The position numbers and the translations under genes are program-made. The notes below the pieces were generated by a model, which was not told the DNA's origin, made no database searches, and saw only the letters and a program-made list of their open reading frames with translations. A DNA stretch of 64,000 bases from contig CM037877.1 in assembly GCA_021292165.1 (NCBI GenBank), positions 33,802,197 through 33,866,196 of the forward strand, given 5' to 3'. Below, in pieces: positions 1 to 10,571 of this stretch; within the stretch, counting starts at the first letter, position 1; every line of letters starts with the position of its first letter. The stretch comes from Shinisaurus crocodilurus (taxonomy: Eukaryota; Chordata; Lepidosauria; Squamata; Shinisauridae).

Positions 1-707
1 ATCCCAAAGGTGGGGCTCAATCGTTTCTCCAGGCTTCAGTGCCTTACCTTCAGAGCTGGCTGCGGGGCTCGTGTGCACTCTTTACTTTTTATCCCGTTCT
101 GTCCTTGCAGCCTCTCCTGCTGCTTGAGCTTTCTGAAAAGCCCGCTAGAGGACTTAACTAGGACTTCCTCCCCTGAGGCTTTTTCCAGTGCTGCTGCCTG
201 CTGAGCAGAGGCGGTGTTAGGGGATGGCCCACTAGGGCTGGAGCCCCGAATCTTTCATTTGGAGCCCCGAATCTCTGGGAGGCCCTCTGCCCCACCACCC
301 TGCTGTCCATGGACACTTGCTGAAATAAAGGTACAGGGGCTCTGATGATCTCTGTTGCATCTGATCCCCCTGGATGAGCTGGCTTTTTGCCCACATGTGC
401 TTCACCTCCTGCTTCCCTCCGCCCCTTGAATCTTTCTGCCTGAGGATTTTTACTGAAATCAAATGCCCTCCTCTTCCCTGTCCATACATCCCGTTTTACA
501 AACACGGGTGTCCTTAGGAGACAGGGTCGTTAACAAACTTTAGAGCATATGTAAATTAGCATATGCAAATTTGTGAAAAAAATCTGTCCTGTGGACCTGA
601 GCCCTGGATCTTTTTGGTACCTAGCACTGCCCCTGGGCTCAATAACCCAGAAAGGTTCTTGGCAACCTGCCACATCTTGGATGGCCGGGGGACCTGCAGA
701 AGGACCT
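1..707. other. Unannotated sequence, no gene seen
   Basis: No repeat or gene is recognised. A short tandem duplication of period 21 is visible: GGAGCCCCGAATCT at 240-253 recurs at 261-274. The overlapping open frames on both strands are short, mutually antisense and lack splice or start context, so none is called. Confidence 0.5.
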
Positions 708-715
708 CCTTAATA

Positions 716-955
716 CAGTGGTTCTCAACCTTTTTTGCCCCATGCACCCTCTTCACCATATGTCAGAATGTCATTCCCCCCTTTCCAAGATTGTCTGACT
801 TAATCTGTGCCATACAATAAGGTGTCATGTCCTGTAGATTATGTACAATCTGTAGAATTGTAATTTGTAGAAAGATCAGTATTCCAACAGTTTGAGTCTG
901 TGGTCCTAATTCCCACCCAGAAACCCTAAAATTCCCCCCTGGTTGAGAACTCCTG
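716..955. mobile_element. Non-autonomous hAT transposon, 240 bp
   Basis: The left end is CAGTGGTTCTCAACC and the right end is GGTTGAGAACTCCTG, an imperfect terminal inverted repeat of the hAT (Charlie-like) type. The element is flanked by a perfect 8-bp target duplication, ccttaata at 708-715 and 956-963, which is diagnostic of hAT insertion. There is no transposase reading frame, so it moved with enzyme supplied elsewhere. Confidence 0.93.
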
Positions 956-963
956 CCTTAATA

Positions 964-1678
964 ATTAGGCAGGTTCATAGGGGAAGAAGGTCTCCTAGAC
1001 GTAACCAGGTCCCCCCCACCCCAAGTCATTTAGATTTAGTGGTTTCAGGGTTAAAAACAGCACCTTGAATTGCATCTGGAAATGGACAAAGAGTCAGTGC
1101 AGTTGTTTTAAGACCAAATACATGACAGTGGTTAAAGATGATTGTAAATGAACATTTAAAGGATCAGGGAAGTTGTAAGGTTAGATTAGCTCGGGGCCTA
1201 ATTCACATAATATGTTTTCCTTCATGCATTACCCCTCAGTCTTAGTAGAATTGGTTTTAAATTGAAAATACAAGTTTATTGTATTCTGTGTCAAATGGTG
1301 AAATATGGTAACTCTTGATTTTGTTTATTGAATTCTTTCTAATTCTACCACTGCTGTTCATCTATATTTTATGTATCTGTGCATTCATGGATTCAGATAA
1401 ATTTATACAGTTCTTTATGAAGAGGATTGATGGCTATATAAGCAATGTTTAAAGGATGTTTAAGGGACTGTATTACCTTTTAAGACCAGCTCTTCTCACA
1501 CTACACTTTTCTACTCCAGTACAGATTTCTGAGATAAAAGAAATACTGTGTTGTTAACATATTGGCCATGATCTACTCCACAACTGTATAGCAACTTGTG
1601 GCCTCACACGGAGTTGTGCATCATCATACAGAAAGGTGCATCCATCCATTCCAGTGGCATCTGCACAAGGATTGCTGT
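964..1678. other. Mostly unique AT-rich sequence
   Basis: Nothing coding is seen. About 1040-1135 resembles the antisense of an L2/CR1 ORF2 3' region (phrases such as 'gttaaaaacagcaccttgaattg' split into short matches), a weak call. The rest is AT-rich and unassigned. Confidence 0.4.
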
Positions 1679-1686
1679 GCAGGATG

Positions 1687-2482
1687 CAGGGATGGGGACT
1701 CGGACTCGGGGACTCGACTCGTGAGTCGGACTGAGTCCCCCCTCAGACTCGACTCGGACTCGAGTCCCAATATTTTTAATGGGACTCGAGACTCGACTCG
1801 GGACTCGAGACCAAGGACTCTTCAACATCCCTGGGCTGTGCCAGAAGGAGTGGAGAGGAGTGCGATCGCCAGCGAAGAGTGAGGGTGAAATTGTGATGAG
1901 ACCTCACCGTTCCAGAATGGGGGGCAAACGTTTAGAAAAAAAATCATGTTCCTCAAATGCAACATGGATAAGTTTTAGGAAGTACAGCAAGTTTATTTTT
2001 TAAAATCATTTTTCTAAAATGCAACCTTTCAGACATTTTGGGTTTGGCTGCCTCTGCCTGCCTGTTTGGGGTTCCCAGCCTCCTCTGCCTGCCTGGTCTC
2101 TTCTTGACCAGTTCAACAGTTGAATTGTCCAAGACAAAGGCCTCTGCCTGCCTGCTTTGGGGTTCCCTGCCTCCTCTGCCTGCCTGGTTATTTTGGGTTT
2201 TTCTGCCTGGTCTGTTCTGGCCAAAATCAGATCAGAGTTTTGAAATAAAAAGGCACACTTGTGCCTAGAATTTATTTAAGCCACACATCTGAAGTAGCCT
2301 TATTTTGTTGGGGGAAAACCCCATTGATTTTAATAGGGACTCGTGGAGTCAGCTTTGGGAATGACTCGGGACTCGGGACTCGGGAGTCACCATTTTGGAC
2401 TAAGGACTCGGACTCGAGACTCGGGTCCAAGGACTCGTGACTCGACTCGTGACTCGAAACCAAGGACTCTTCAACATCCCTG
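1687..2482. mobile_element. ACTCG-type hAT element, complete copy, 796 bp
   Basis: The element starts CAGGGATGGGGACTCGG and ends ACTCTTCAACATCCCTG, giving inverted ends CAGGGATG/CATCCCTG. The flanks are gcaggatg (1679-1686) and gcagaatg (2483-2490), a 7/8 target duplication typical of hAT. Both subterminal regions (about 1697-1820 and 2335-2470) are clusters of GACTCG/CGAGTC units on both strands. The centre holds two similar blocks rich in CTCTGCCTGCCTG around the palindrome TTCAACAGTTGAA. An internal copy of the right end lies at 1821-1833. No transposase frame is seen. A second copy lies at 22249-22939 and lacks about 130 bp present here between 1821 and 1940. Confidence 0.9.
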
Positions 2483-2490
2483 GCAGAATG

Positions 2491-3600
2491 CATCTCCAAA
2501 TTCACAGTTGCATCTATTATGGGTGTGGAAAGCTTCTTCTGTGTGCAAATCATCCTTGCTGGACTGGTACTTGAAATTAAAAGTTAGTGTGTGGGGGGGG
2601 GTGTCACTCAAACCGTTTTCATACATTGAAAGAACATGCAAGGGTGTGTGTGCCCAGTTCCCGCGCTGTGTGCACATTACTCGTACTTCCCTACTGACTC
2701 CGACTGCACATTTGGCTGCTGTGTGTAAGGGCCCCCCTACATGCATGGGCATGCGCATGCGCATGTACAGCTTCTCCATATGAAGGGGTTTGTGGGCTGA
2801 CAAGGATCATCCTCACCTGGAGGAACTCTATGCTCATTGGTGTGACTCTTCAGAGAGCTGACCAGACCCAAGTACCTGGCTCTGATGGGGTCCGTCGTTG
2901 GAGCCAGGCATTTGGGTCGGGTTGGCTCTCTGAAGAGGCATGCCAGCCACTTTCTGCTGACAACACTACTCTTTAGGGGTTGGGTGGTGCAGATGGAAGT
3001 GAGTGGAGGGTCTTGGAGGTTAAATGGGATCGGCCTTTCTGAGCCTGTTGGCTTTCGGCTGCTGCCCAGTCTTGCTGATCCCGGATGCCGGGCCTGATTA
3101 AAGTCAGACTAAAAATAATGTTATGAGCTTGGGGTCAGTCTAAATTACCTTCCAGAGGTCTCTTTCTTACAACTCAGTGCCTCTGAATACAAAGAGATCC
3201 AGGATTCCCACTATCTTGAAATGGTAACTTTTGTTCTACTAGGCCAAGGGGAGGCGCTAAGTGAGGCCTGGGGAGCACTGTACGAGGTCAGGTTGGAGAG
3301 TTTGAATAGGAGAGGGAGGAGAGAGCTGACTTCAGATCTCCGGAGAAAATCTCTAGGCAGCTCAGGGGGAAGCAGAGGTCTGCTGGACTGGGAACGTTGT
3401 GGACCCTCATCTTGAGCTCAGGGCAAATTAACCTTTTATGGAAGAAATGCCACAAGCCTCCAGTGTCCTCCTTCTTGGGAAACTGAAGTCTGAGTAAGTG
3501 CTGCAGCCGCGGAAACGCCTCACCTCTCAGAAGCGGGATGCAGAAGCGTAACAATAATTTTAAACAAACAGATGAGTGAGTGGTCTGTCTGGCTTAGCAA
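2491..3600. other. Unique-looking sequence
   Basis: No gene or repeat is recognised. A short alternating purine-pyrimidine tract with repeated GCATGC lies at about 2738-2766. A small poly-G run interrupts a GT tract near 2590. Open frames here are short and lack support. Confidence 0.45.
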
Positions 3601-3866
3601 TACTGTAATACCTTGGATTGCAAGCATAATTCGTTCCAGAACCTTGCTTGTAATCCAAAACACTCTTATATCAAAGCGAGTCTCTGGCGGGCGTGAGCGG
3701 GGCCTATTTTGGCCCGCTACGCCTGCTCGAGGCAAATGGTTACATCCCTACACTACTTGTATTGCAAGACCTTGCTTGTTTATCAAGTCAAAATTTATTT
3801 TAAAAAATTGCTTGTCTTGCAAAACGCTCTCAGACCAAGTTACTTGCAATCCAAGGTATTACTGTA
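3601..3866. mobile_element. Tc1/mariner-like TA MITE, 266 bp
   Basis: The ends are TACTGTAATACCTTGG and CCAAGGTATTACTGTA, inverted and bounded by TA as expected for Tc1/mariner insertion. The interior keeps inverted similarity (TTGCAAG...CTTGCAA, AACACTCTTATATCAA). Two relatives lie at 43215-43467 and 44119-44371. This copy carries a central GC-rich segment (about 3680-3735) that the other two lack. The open frames over it are artefacts. Confidence 0.88.
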
Positions 3867-4219
3867 CATTGAAACAAACAAGAAGGCCATATCCAGTATG
3901 TAGAAACAGACCAAAAAAGCCATGCAGGCAGGGTGCACACACAAAAAGTACCTAACTACTGTTAGGTAGTTCCCAGTGTTACAATATAGTTCTGAACTCC
4001 TTTTTGTGTTGCCTTTATCAGGGACAATTCCCATGCAACATTTACTCAGACACATAAATGCTTTCTTTTACCTGCCATTTGACAAGAGGAGCCGCGTTTT
4101 CAACTTCAAGCCTTAACTTGCAATGTTGTTTACAAAATGTTGTCATGAAAGAAATTACTAAGAAGGACATTTGTTTTGTCAACCCCCCTGCCGCCCATTA
4201 GAAACTTTCAAAAAGAAAA

Positions 4220-4605
4220 GAAAAGAACAGGCTTTATTGTGGGTGAAGGTTTGAAACCATAGAAAGATCAGTCACAAAGATTATATTATATGACTAATAC
4301 TCTACTTTTGTGTTCACTCTGAAATCTCTCTGGAGTTTTAGTAGTATCATTTCCAGAAAGACACAAACTTTCTCTTTCATGAAGCCTTTGGCTTCAGCCT
4401 GGGAAGGTTTCAAATGAACTTCAATAATGTTAATATCATTACAAAAATGAATCTGAATGTTTCCTTTGCAAATCCCTGAGAAATTCACCAAGAACTGCAC
4501 ACATACCTACGGTGTGTGCAGGGCAGATTTCAGGCTTGTCGGATCTGCTTTGCTTTTTATTAGAACCCCAAGATCAACCAACTGGAGCCCAGTGAAAAAG
4601 ACATA
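4220..4605 (-). other. Possible 3' terminal exon (speculative)
   Basis: On the minus strand a pyrimidine-containing tract ends in CTCCAG near 4587 and is followed by an open stretch. A donor-like GTAG|GTATGT follows near 4510. Further on, an AATAAA signal at about 4235-4240 is followed by a T-rich tract, the usual order of poly(A) signal and downstream element. The short peptides read across it match no family I recognise. It could equally be an old repeat. No symbol is offered. Confidence 0.15.
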
Positions 4606-5595
4606 CAATTAGAATTATAGAATTCTGAGCCCAAGAATTTTTTTTTTTTTTGAGTGCCAGAACTGAACTGAGCTCATAGTCCTTCCACACAGAAATCCAC
4701 TCCTGGTTATACCCCCTCACAAGGGTGTGTGTGTCATTTTGGTTTTGCTGTTGTTCAACAATTGGGAATCAGAGATCTTTGCCAATCTACTGTAAATCAC
4801 CCAGAGATCTACCAATAGATCCAGATCTACCTTCTGCCCACTCCTGCTTTACAGCACCAAGTGTTCTTTTGGTGCTAAATTGTTGTGAGCCCTATTACTG
4901 CAGCTACTACTAGTATTAGGTAACAGCCTGCCTCTGCTGAAGAATAGGAAAGGCTTTGTAGGGCCTGTGAATGACTGTTAGGCTTGCTGCAGAGTTACTT
5001 AAAGGAAATGAGAAGGGAGGAGGCCCCCAAAGATGCATTAATTTTGACACTGAATTATTTATGCACCAAAAATGGGAGATGCTGCATAACCACAAACTGC
5101 TGGTAACTAACTTAATGGGAGTTAGGTCAAGGTGGCTTTATGATTTAAACAGAAGTGTGGTTTGCAAGTCATGATGTGGTCCCAAGGAAGGCAAGCTGAA
5201 TGGCAAAATATGTATTTGCATATTGACAGGAGCTTGGGGAAAGAAGGAAAGGATGGTTAGGAGCAGTTTCACACTTCCCCTTCTGCTGATAGATAGCACT
5301 GATACTGCAGAAAGATAATGCTGTGTTTCAAGTAAGGTAAGTAAGACTGCTGAGAATGGGTCAGTGACTGGCACCTCCATTTTAAAGGGTCTCAGGTTGC
5401 AGGAAAGTTGTTGCCCATCAGCACAGACACTACTGGATGAGAGGAACCAATGGTCTCATGCAGTGTAAGGCAGCTTCAGCTCTTCCTTTGTTCAGTGCAT
5501 TCTCACCCACTCGAGATGGCCTCACCATTTGTAGACTGCAAAGACTCACTGAGGGTAGATAATATATACTATGCATTACATCAGACTAAACACCG
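4606..5595. other. Unique-looking sequence with a SINE-B scrap
   Basis: No gene is seen. About 5445-5480 matches the 3' body of SINE-B (accaatggtct, then aaggcagcttc). A poly-T run lies near 4640. The rest is unassigned. Confidence 0.4.
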
Positions 5596-6119
5596 TAGGG
5601 ATGGGGGAAGAAATTTGTTTGGTTCACATTTTAATGCTAATGTACCTTCATTCGCACTGTTGAACCAATATACGAACTCTGTTGTCCTTTGAAATTCACT
5701 TTTCCAGTTTTAGCAATAAAATTCACTTTTCCAAATTTCTCCAATAAAATCCATTTTTCCAAATTGCTGCAATTTGCTGCAAAAAAATCCATACAAAATG
5801 CATGTTAGGGGAAAGTACATATAGAATTGCATATTTTAGTGAAAATAACTTTCAGAAGTGCATTATAATGGGGAAATTGCTCCCCCCAAAATGAAATGTG
5901 CGTATAAGACAAAATTCCGTACAAAAATGCCTGTATTAGGAGAAAGTCATGAGAAGATCCATATGAATTTTCATGCAAACGTTTTAAAAAATAATTCTCA
6001 ACGTTCAAGATGAACCCAAATTAAGATTGGAAAATTCTTAAAGTTTGGGACAAACCAAACTTAAGATCAGAAAAATGAGAAACCAAGAAGCCCAAAATTG
6101 ACAGATTCATCCATCCCTA
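5596..6119. mobile_element. Family C DNA-transposon-like element
   Basis: The ends are TAGGGATGG and CCATCCCTA, an inverted pair that could be read with a TA duplication. The body is AT-rich with repeated motifs (ccaaatt, aaaatgcat, aaccaaacttaaga) shared with copies at 10572-11204, 18391-18788, 29335-29790 and 40318-41560. No transposase frame is present. The superfamily is uncertain because no 8-bp duplication is visible. Confidence 0.6.
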
Positions 6120-6153
6120 GTTGAAAATGACAGCTAGCAATGAGGATTCAAAA

Positions 6154-6176
6154 GAAGAGGAGGAGGAGGAGGAGGA
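6154..6176. repeat. (AGG)n microsatellite
   Basis: A short run of AGG/GGA triplets followed by an A-rich tract. Confidence 0.9.
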
Positions 6177-6510
6177 AAAAAGGAGAATGTGAAAATGTCA
6201 TTAATAGGGGCTACTTTATCAAAACAGCAATTGTCACCTCTTCTTCCCTTGTGGTTTACTTTCCATAAGAGTAGTAATATTTTTGGGGCAGGCTGAAGGG
6301 GCACACACCCCTAGATGGCCATCCTACTTCACTCATAATCTTCCAGGGATCACGTGCCAGCATCAAAGATGGGCAGGGACAAGGCCAAAAGTGTGTGGGA
6401 CCAAGCCACATAAACACCCCATTCACACCCACTCACCCACATGCTCCCCTCCCTTCACACACACTCATGAATTTGGAGGTTTCTGTTTAGACATGACCAA
6501 GTAATTTTAA

Positions 6511-6638
6511 GGGTGCAATCTTATGCATGTTTAGACAGAAAAAAATCCTACAACTCCTAGCATGCCCCAGCCAACCATTTTGGGGGCATGCTGAGAGTTG
6601 TAGTCCTTTTTCTGTCTACATATGCATAGGATTGCACC
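6511..6638. mobile_element. TTAA-type palindromic MITE, 128 bp
   Basis: The left end GGGTGCAATC and right end GATTGCACC are inverted, and the whole element folds on itself (GTTTAGACAGAAAAA against TTTTTCTGTCTA). It is flanked by TTAA at 6507-6510 and 6639-6642, the target duplication of piggyBac-type transposons. The loop holds the AGCATGCCCCAGCC motif also found in MITE-1. Confidence 0.85.
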
Positions 6639-6669
6639 TTAAATGGACTTAAGAATTTTAATATAATTA

Positions 6670-6770
6670 GGGCACAATCCTATGCATGTTTAGACAGAAA
6701 AAAAAGTCCTACATAGCATAGCTGGAGTTGTAGGACTTTTTTCTGCCTAAATATGCTTAGGATTGTGCCC
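6670..6770. mobile_element. TTAA-type palindromic MITE, second copy
   Basis: The ends are GGGCACAATCC and GGATTGTGCCC, with the same GTTTAGACAGAAAA stem as the copy 31 bp upstream. The flanks ATTA and TTAG are decayed forms of TTAA. It is an internally shortened copy. Confidence 0.8.
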
Positions 6771-7926
6771 TTAGCCATTATGATTACAGATTTCTAGTTT
6801 GTTCTTTCTTTTTTCAAACGGTGCTGCTGATCCACCACAGCCATATCTTTGAATACACCAGAAAACAACGTGATTGCAAAAGGAAAGTGCAAAATGTGAA
6901 CAGCAATACTTAACAATTACTTGGCTGGAAAAATATCAGGCCCTTCAGATTCCCCTGGAAAGGTGAAATGTCATGAGGTACGTACTCTCTCCTCCTGCAT
7001 TATTGTTTAGTTTTCTCCTTTACTACTTACAATTTATTCCATATAAGCTGATTAAAAAGTCATTAAAGTGATATATCCTTGGAGCTGGAACTCGATTACC
7101 AAGATAACCCAATTGTTATTTCATTCACCATCTTGCTATATTAACACAGCAGCTGCTGCTTTTGATGGTGCTGCTGTTGCCACAGGTGTTTTTCTAGGTG
7201 TCGCCAGCATGTTGGGATTAGAATATTGTCCAGCCTGATTTCTTGGGGGAAATTCCTCAAGCAGTTGGTAAGCTATTAAGTAATTAATCAAAAAGTAGAA
7301 ACACAGCAGTAAACCAAACCATTTCATAATACACCATACACACACACACACACACACACACACAACCAGAGGCTTCTGTTAAGTATTCCAATACTTCTCT
7401 CACTGATTGCACAGTTATCTTGTGGCTGGCTTTTGTAATATAGTCACTTGTGCATGGTCATGAATCAAACCAGGAGTGAAAACAGATTTCCTGCTCTGGT
7501 TGCTATGTATGCATATGTGTAGCACATGCATATAGGAGAATGACTCATGTATCTGCAGAAATTTGCTACAAACAATTTTTCACACAGGGGCAAATTAATT
7601 GATTTAAAAATCTAAATCCCACCTTTCTACAACTGAGGGCAGCTTGCAATGCACACAACACATAACTCCAAGGTCAGATGTGCTGAATACCGTCTCATTG
7701 ATGATTGTACATTGATGCAAAGAATAATAACCTTCACGGAGGCCCCAAAATGGAATAAATTAGAGGCAGCAGCTTCTATCCATCCCCTAGTTGAGTTTAG
7801 CTCTAAAGTGCATGTTTAGCTACATTCTGCAGTCTTATAACATTACATGCCTACTGAATAGCCACATGATTGTTGATGGATAAGTAAATGAACAGTTTGG
7901 GCCTGGTTGATGAAATCTTCCTAGAC
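6771..7926. other. Unique-looking sequence
   Basis: No gene is recognised. It contains a (CA)n run at 7338-7365. The minus-strand open frame reading through this run is a simple-sequence artefact. Confidence 0.5.
7338..7365. repeat. (CA)n microsatellite
   Basis: Uninterrupted CA dinucleotides. Confidence 0.97.
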
Positions 7927-8061
7927 CAGTGTTCTCCAACCTTGGGTCCCCCGATGTTGTTGGCCTACAACTCCCAGCATGCCCCAGCCAGCTATGCTGG
8001 CTGGGGCATGCTGGGAGTTGTAGGCCAACAGCATCGGGGGACCCAAGGTTGGAGAACACTG
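7927..8061. mobile_element. MITE-1, full-length palindromic hAT, 135 bp
   Basis: The element opens CAGTGTTCTCCAACCTTGGG and closes with its near-perfect inverse, so the whole unit is one long hairpin with CAGCCAGCTATGCTGGCTG at the tip. The target duplication tcctagac at 7919-7926 and 8062-8069 is perfect. With 29844-29984 this is a good reference copy of the family. Confidence 0.96.
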
Positions 8062-8088
8062 TCCTAGACAGAGTTTTTAACTACTTTA

Positions 8089-8199
8089 GGGTGCAATCCT
8101 ATGCATGTTTAGGCAGGGGGGAAAAACCACAGTTCCCAACATTCCCCAGCCAGCAGTTGTAGGGCTTTTTTCTGTCTAAACATACGTAGGATTGTGTCC
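8089..8199. mobile_element. TTAA-type palindromic MITE, third copy
   Basis: The left end is GGGTGCAATCCTATGCATG and the right end TAGGATTGTGTCC. The flanks TTTA and TTAT are consistent with a decayed TTAA. The interior matches the copies at 6511 and 6670. Confidence 0.75.
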
Positions 8200-8397
8200 T
8201 TATTCTAATATAGTGCACAGATCAGGGGTGCACAACCTGCAGCCCATAACTCCCCAAGAGTGCCCTGAGCCCCCCAAATCCCCCCCAATTTCCACACTAC
8301 CCCTACTCTCCATTCCTCCCACAGAGATCCTCATGCAGATTTCTCTTTCCATGCCACTGCTAGTAGTGATGAAAGAGTGATCTGTATCAGGAATGCT

Positions 8398-8436
8398 TGT
8401 GTGTGTGTGTGTGCGTGCGCGTGCGTGCGCGTGTTG
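8398..8436. repeat. GT/GC alternating tract
   Basis: A (TG)n run grades into GTGCGTGCGCGTGC. Such alternating purine-pyrimidine DNA favours Z conformation. Confidence 0.9.
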
Positions 8437-8567
8437 TGGCCTTGGGGCCAAAAAGGTTGTGCAGCCCTGTTGTAGATCAAAGTATATTGATGGTTATATC
8501 ATCAGTGAACTGAATATTTTAAAATGTATTTTGGTTGAGAAGTCATACTGAGTTAAAACTATTGAAA

Positions 8568-8588
8568 TATCTGTCTGTCTGTCTGTCT
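8568..8588. repeat. (CTGT)n microsatellite
   Basis: Five tandem CTGT tetranucleotides. Confidence 0.9.
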
Positions 8589-9159
8589 TTCCTGAAGGCC
8601 AGTTTTATTATAGCGTGAAAGGAGTTACTACCTCACCTCTTGGTCATAGATTATACATGGTAAAGTACACAGATCAACTGTGATGTGTGAAAAACACAAG
8701 TTCTAAAAAGGTACGTGTTTCTCCTATTCCTTCGTGTCCCTCAGTTGTTAGTTTTTTGACACACACACAAATCAATCAGACCTACATCAGAACTCATCTA
8801 CATTTTAATAGTGAGAGAAGCTTAGTAATCACTTAATTTAAATTGCCTCCTTGTCCCCACCCTACCCATAATCAAATTAATAGGCTTGGTTCAGTCTCAG
8901 GAATGACCCATGTCCTAGACCGTTATTTCCCCCGATTCTGGTTATGTACCCTGGTGCGGAGGCTTAAACCACAGTTTCCCAGTTCAGTGGTCATAGGACA
9001 CAGTGGTTTAAGAAAGTAAGATGGGGAGAAGGGCAGGCGGGCAGTGAGGAGGTGCATGATTTACTGTTCCAGAAACATTACATTTGAACCTGACCATACT
9101 GGCAATTTTTCTTCCCATTTTTAAAATGAATGATAGCTCAGATTGCTACCTTACTCCTT

Positions 9160-9760
9160 GTAAGGATGGCCACCAACCTGGCTAGCTTTAAAAGGGGATT
9201 AGACAAATGCATGGAGGATAAGGCTATCAATGGCTACCTACTAGTCATAATGGCTATATACTAATTCCAATATCGGGAGCAGTATGCTTCTGGATACAAG
9301 TTTAAGTTCATATTTATTTATTATTACATTTATATCCTACCCTTTCCCCGCTCTTGCAAGGAGCCCAAGACAGCTTAGACGGGTCTCTTCCTCTCCATCT
9401 TATCCTCCATTTTCTCCTCATAACAACCCTGTGAAGTAGGTTAGGCTGGGAGTCACTGCCTGGCCCAAAGTCACCCAGTGAGCTTCATGGCTGAGCGGGG
9501 ACTAGAACCCGGATCTCCTGAGTCCCAGTCCAACACTCTCACCACTACGCCACACTGGCTCTCAGTTCCTAGGGAACACACAACACCAATTGCTAGGGAG
9601 CCCAAGCAGGAGAGTGCTACAGTACTCATCCTTCTTGTGGGCTTCCCATACACATCTGGTTAGCCACTGTGGGAACAGAATGCGAAACTAATAGGTCTTT
9701 GGTTTGATCCAGCGCGGTGCTTCTCGTGTCCTTATGGTCCTCTATTGTCTGTAGCTTGAA
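9160..9760 (+). mobile_element. CR1-like LINE 3' fragment, split by SINE-A
   Basis: Two halves, about 9160-9300 and 9564-9760, show the order of a widespread reptile CR1-type 3' region. This order is 'gatggccaccaacctggctag', 'aggctatcaatggcta', then, after the SINE, 'gggcttccc', 'ggttagccactgtggg' and 'tttgatccag'. The inserted SINE-A separates them. The family assignment is from memory of reptile repeats. Confidence 0.65.
9311..9563 (-). mobile_element. SINE-A, minus strand
   Basis: Read on the minus strand it has a tRNA-like head (GGCGTAGTGGTGAGAG, then GGGTTCTAGTCC, resembling Pol III A and B boxes). A body follows with TGGGTGACTTTGGGCCAGGC, then an A/T-rich tail with TAAATA repeats. The full head is present, so this copy may be full length. 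It sits inside a CR1-like fragment and is younger than it. Confidence 0.88.
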
Positions 9761-9815
9761 GTCTATTGCTATCATCATGTGGGCGGGGTCATGCAATAGT
9801 CATGTCTATCACCAT

Positions 9816-10015
9816 CAGGTAGGGGAGGCTGGTGACTCCTGTTTCGGTGGGGCTCCTATTCCATTGCAGGTTGTATTTGGAGTTTGACAGGAGCTGAACT
9901 CCATCCCCCAAATTGGTTCACCGCCATGGAGTACCATAGATAGCTCCTATAAAGCTCCAAATGAAGCCTGCAATGGAATAGGAGCCCCACCGAAATAGGA
10001 GACAGCAGCCACCAG
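9816..10015. mobile_element. Family P palindromic hAT-like MITE
   Basis: The left part GGGAGGCTGGTGACTCC and the right part GGAGACAGCAGCCACCAG are inverted. The arms share GGTGGGGCTCCTATTCCATT, TTTGGAGCTTTAT-like motifs and CCATGG at the turn. A relative with a perfect 8-bp duplication is at 18831-19031. The target duplication is not clear here. Confidence 0.75.
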
Positions 10016-10571
10016 ACCAGGAAAGAGAACTACAACTCATGTGCCTCCTTCTTCAAATGCCAAGACAGAAAGATTATACTCACCCTCCCTGCTGTCAATC
10101 CGGCCATACCACATAATAAAGTACTTTCTCTTTCGAAACTGGACCAGTAGCTTGTCAGAGTAAATCCGAAAGATCTGTCTTGGATCCCCCCCCCCCCGGC
10201 TCACTCAGCCATTCACTCATTAACCTTTCCTTGAATACTCTCTCCATCTTGCTTGGTTCCTGTTCAGCTTGACTTACCTTGACAGGGCTGGCTGCACAAC
10301 GCCCTGGAGCTACAGACATACTATCCAGAAGCCACTGCCTGCAGGGCCTCAGTTCGTTCGGGTGCCCAACGAAAAAACCCAAGAGGAGGAGAAGGAAGCG
10401 TGTACTTAGAGAAACCTGTTATCATTTTTTGAATTTCTAACTCCTGCTAGGCCGTCCATCATAGGGGCTTGTGTGAGGAGGAGGGTGGACGGTAACCTAC
10501 AGACCATCATAAGTGGCATAAAAGGTATGCTGCAATGGCAGTGAACAGGGCAGAAAAAGCAATTCATTCAG
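10016..10571. other. Unassigned sequence
   Basis: No gene or repeat is recognised apart from a poly-C run near 10188-10197. Confidence 0.45.
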
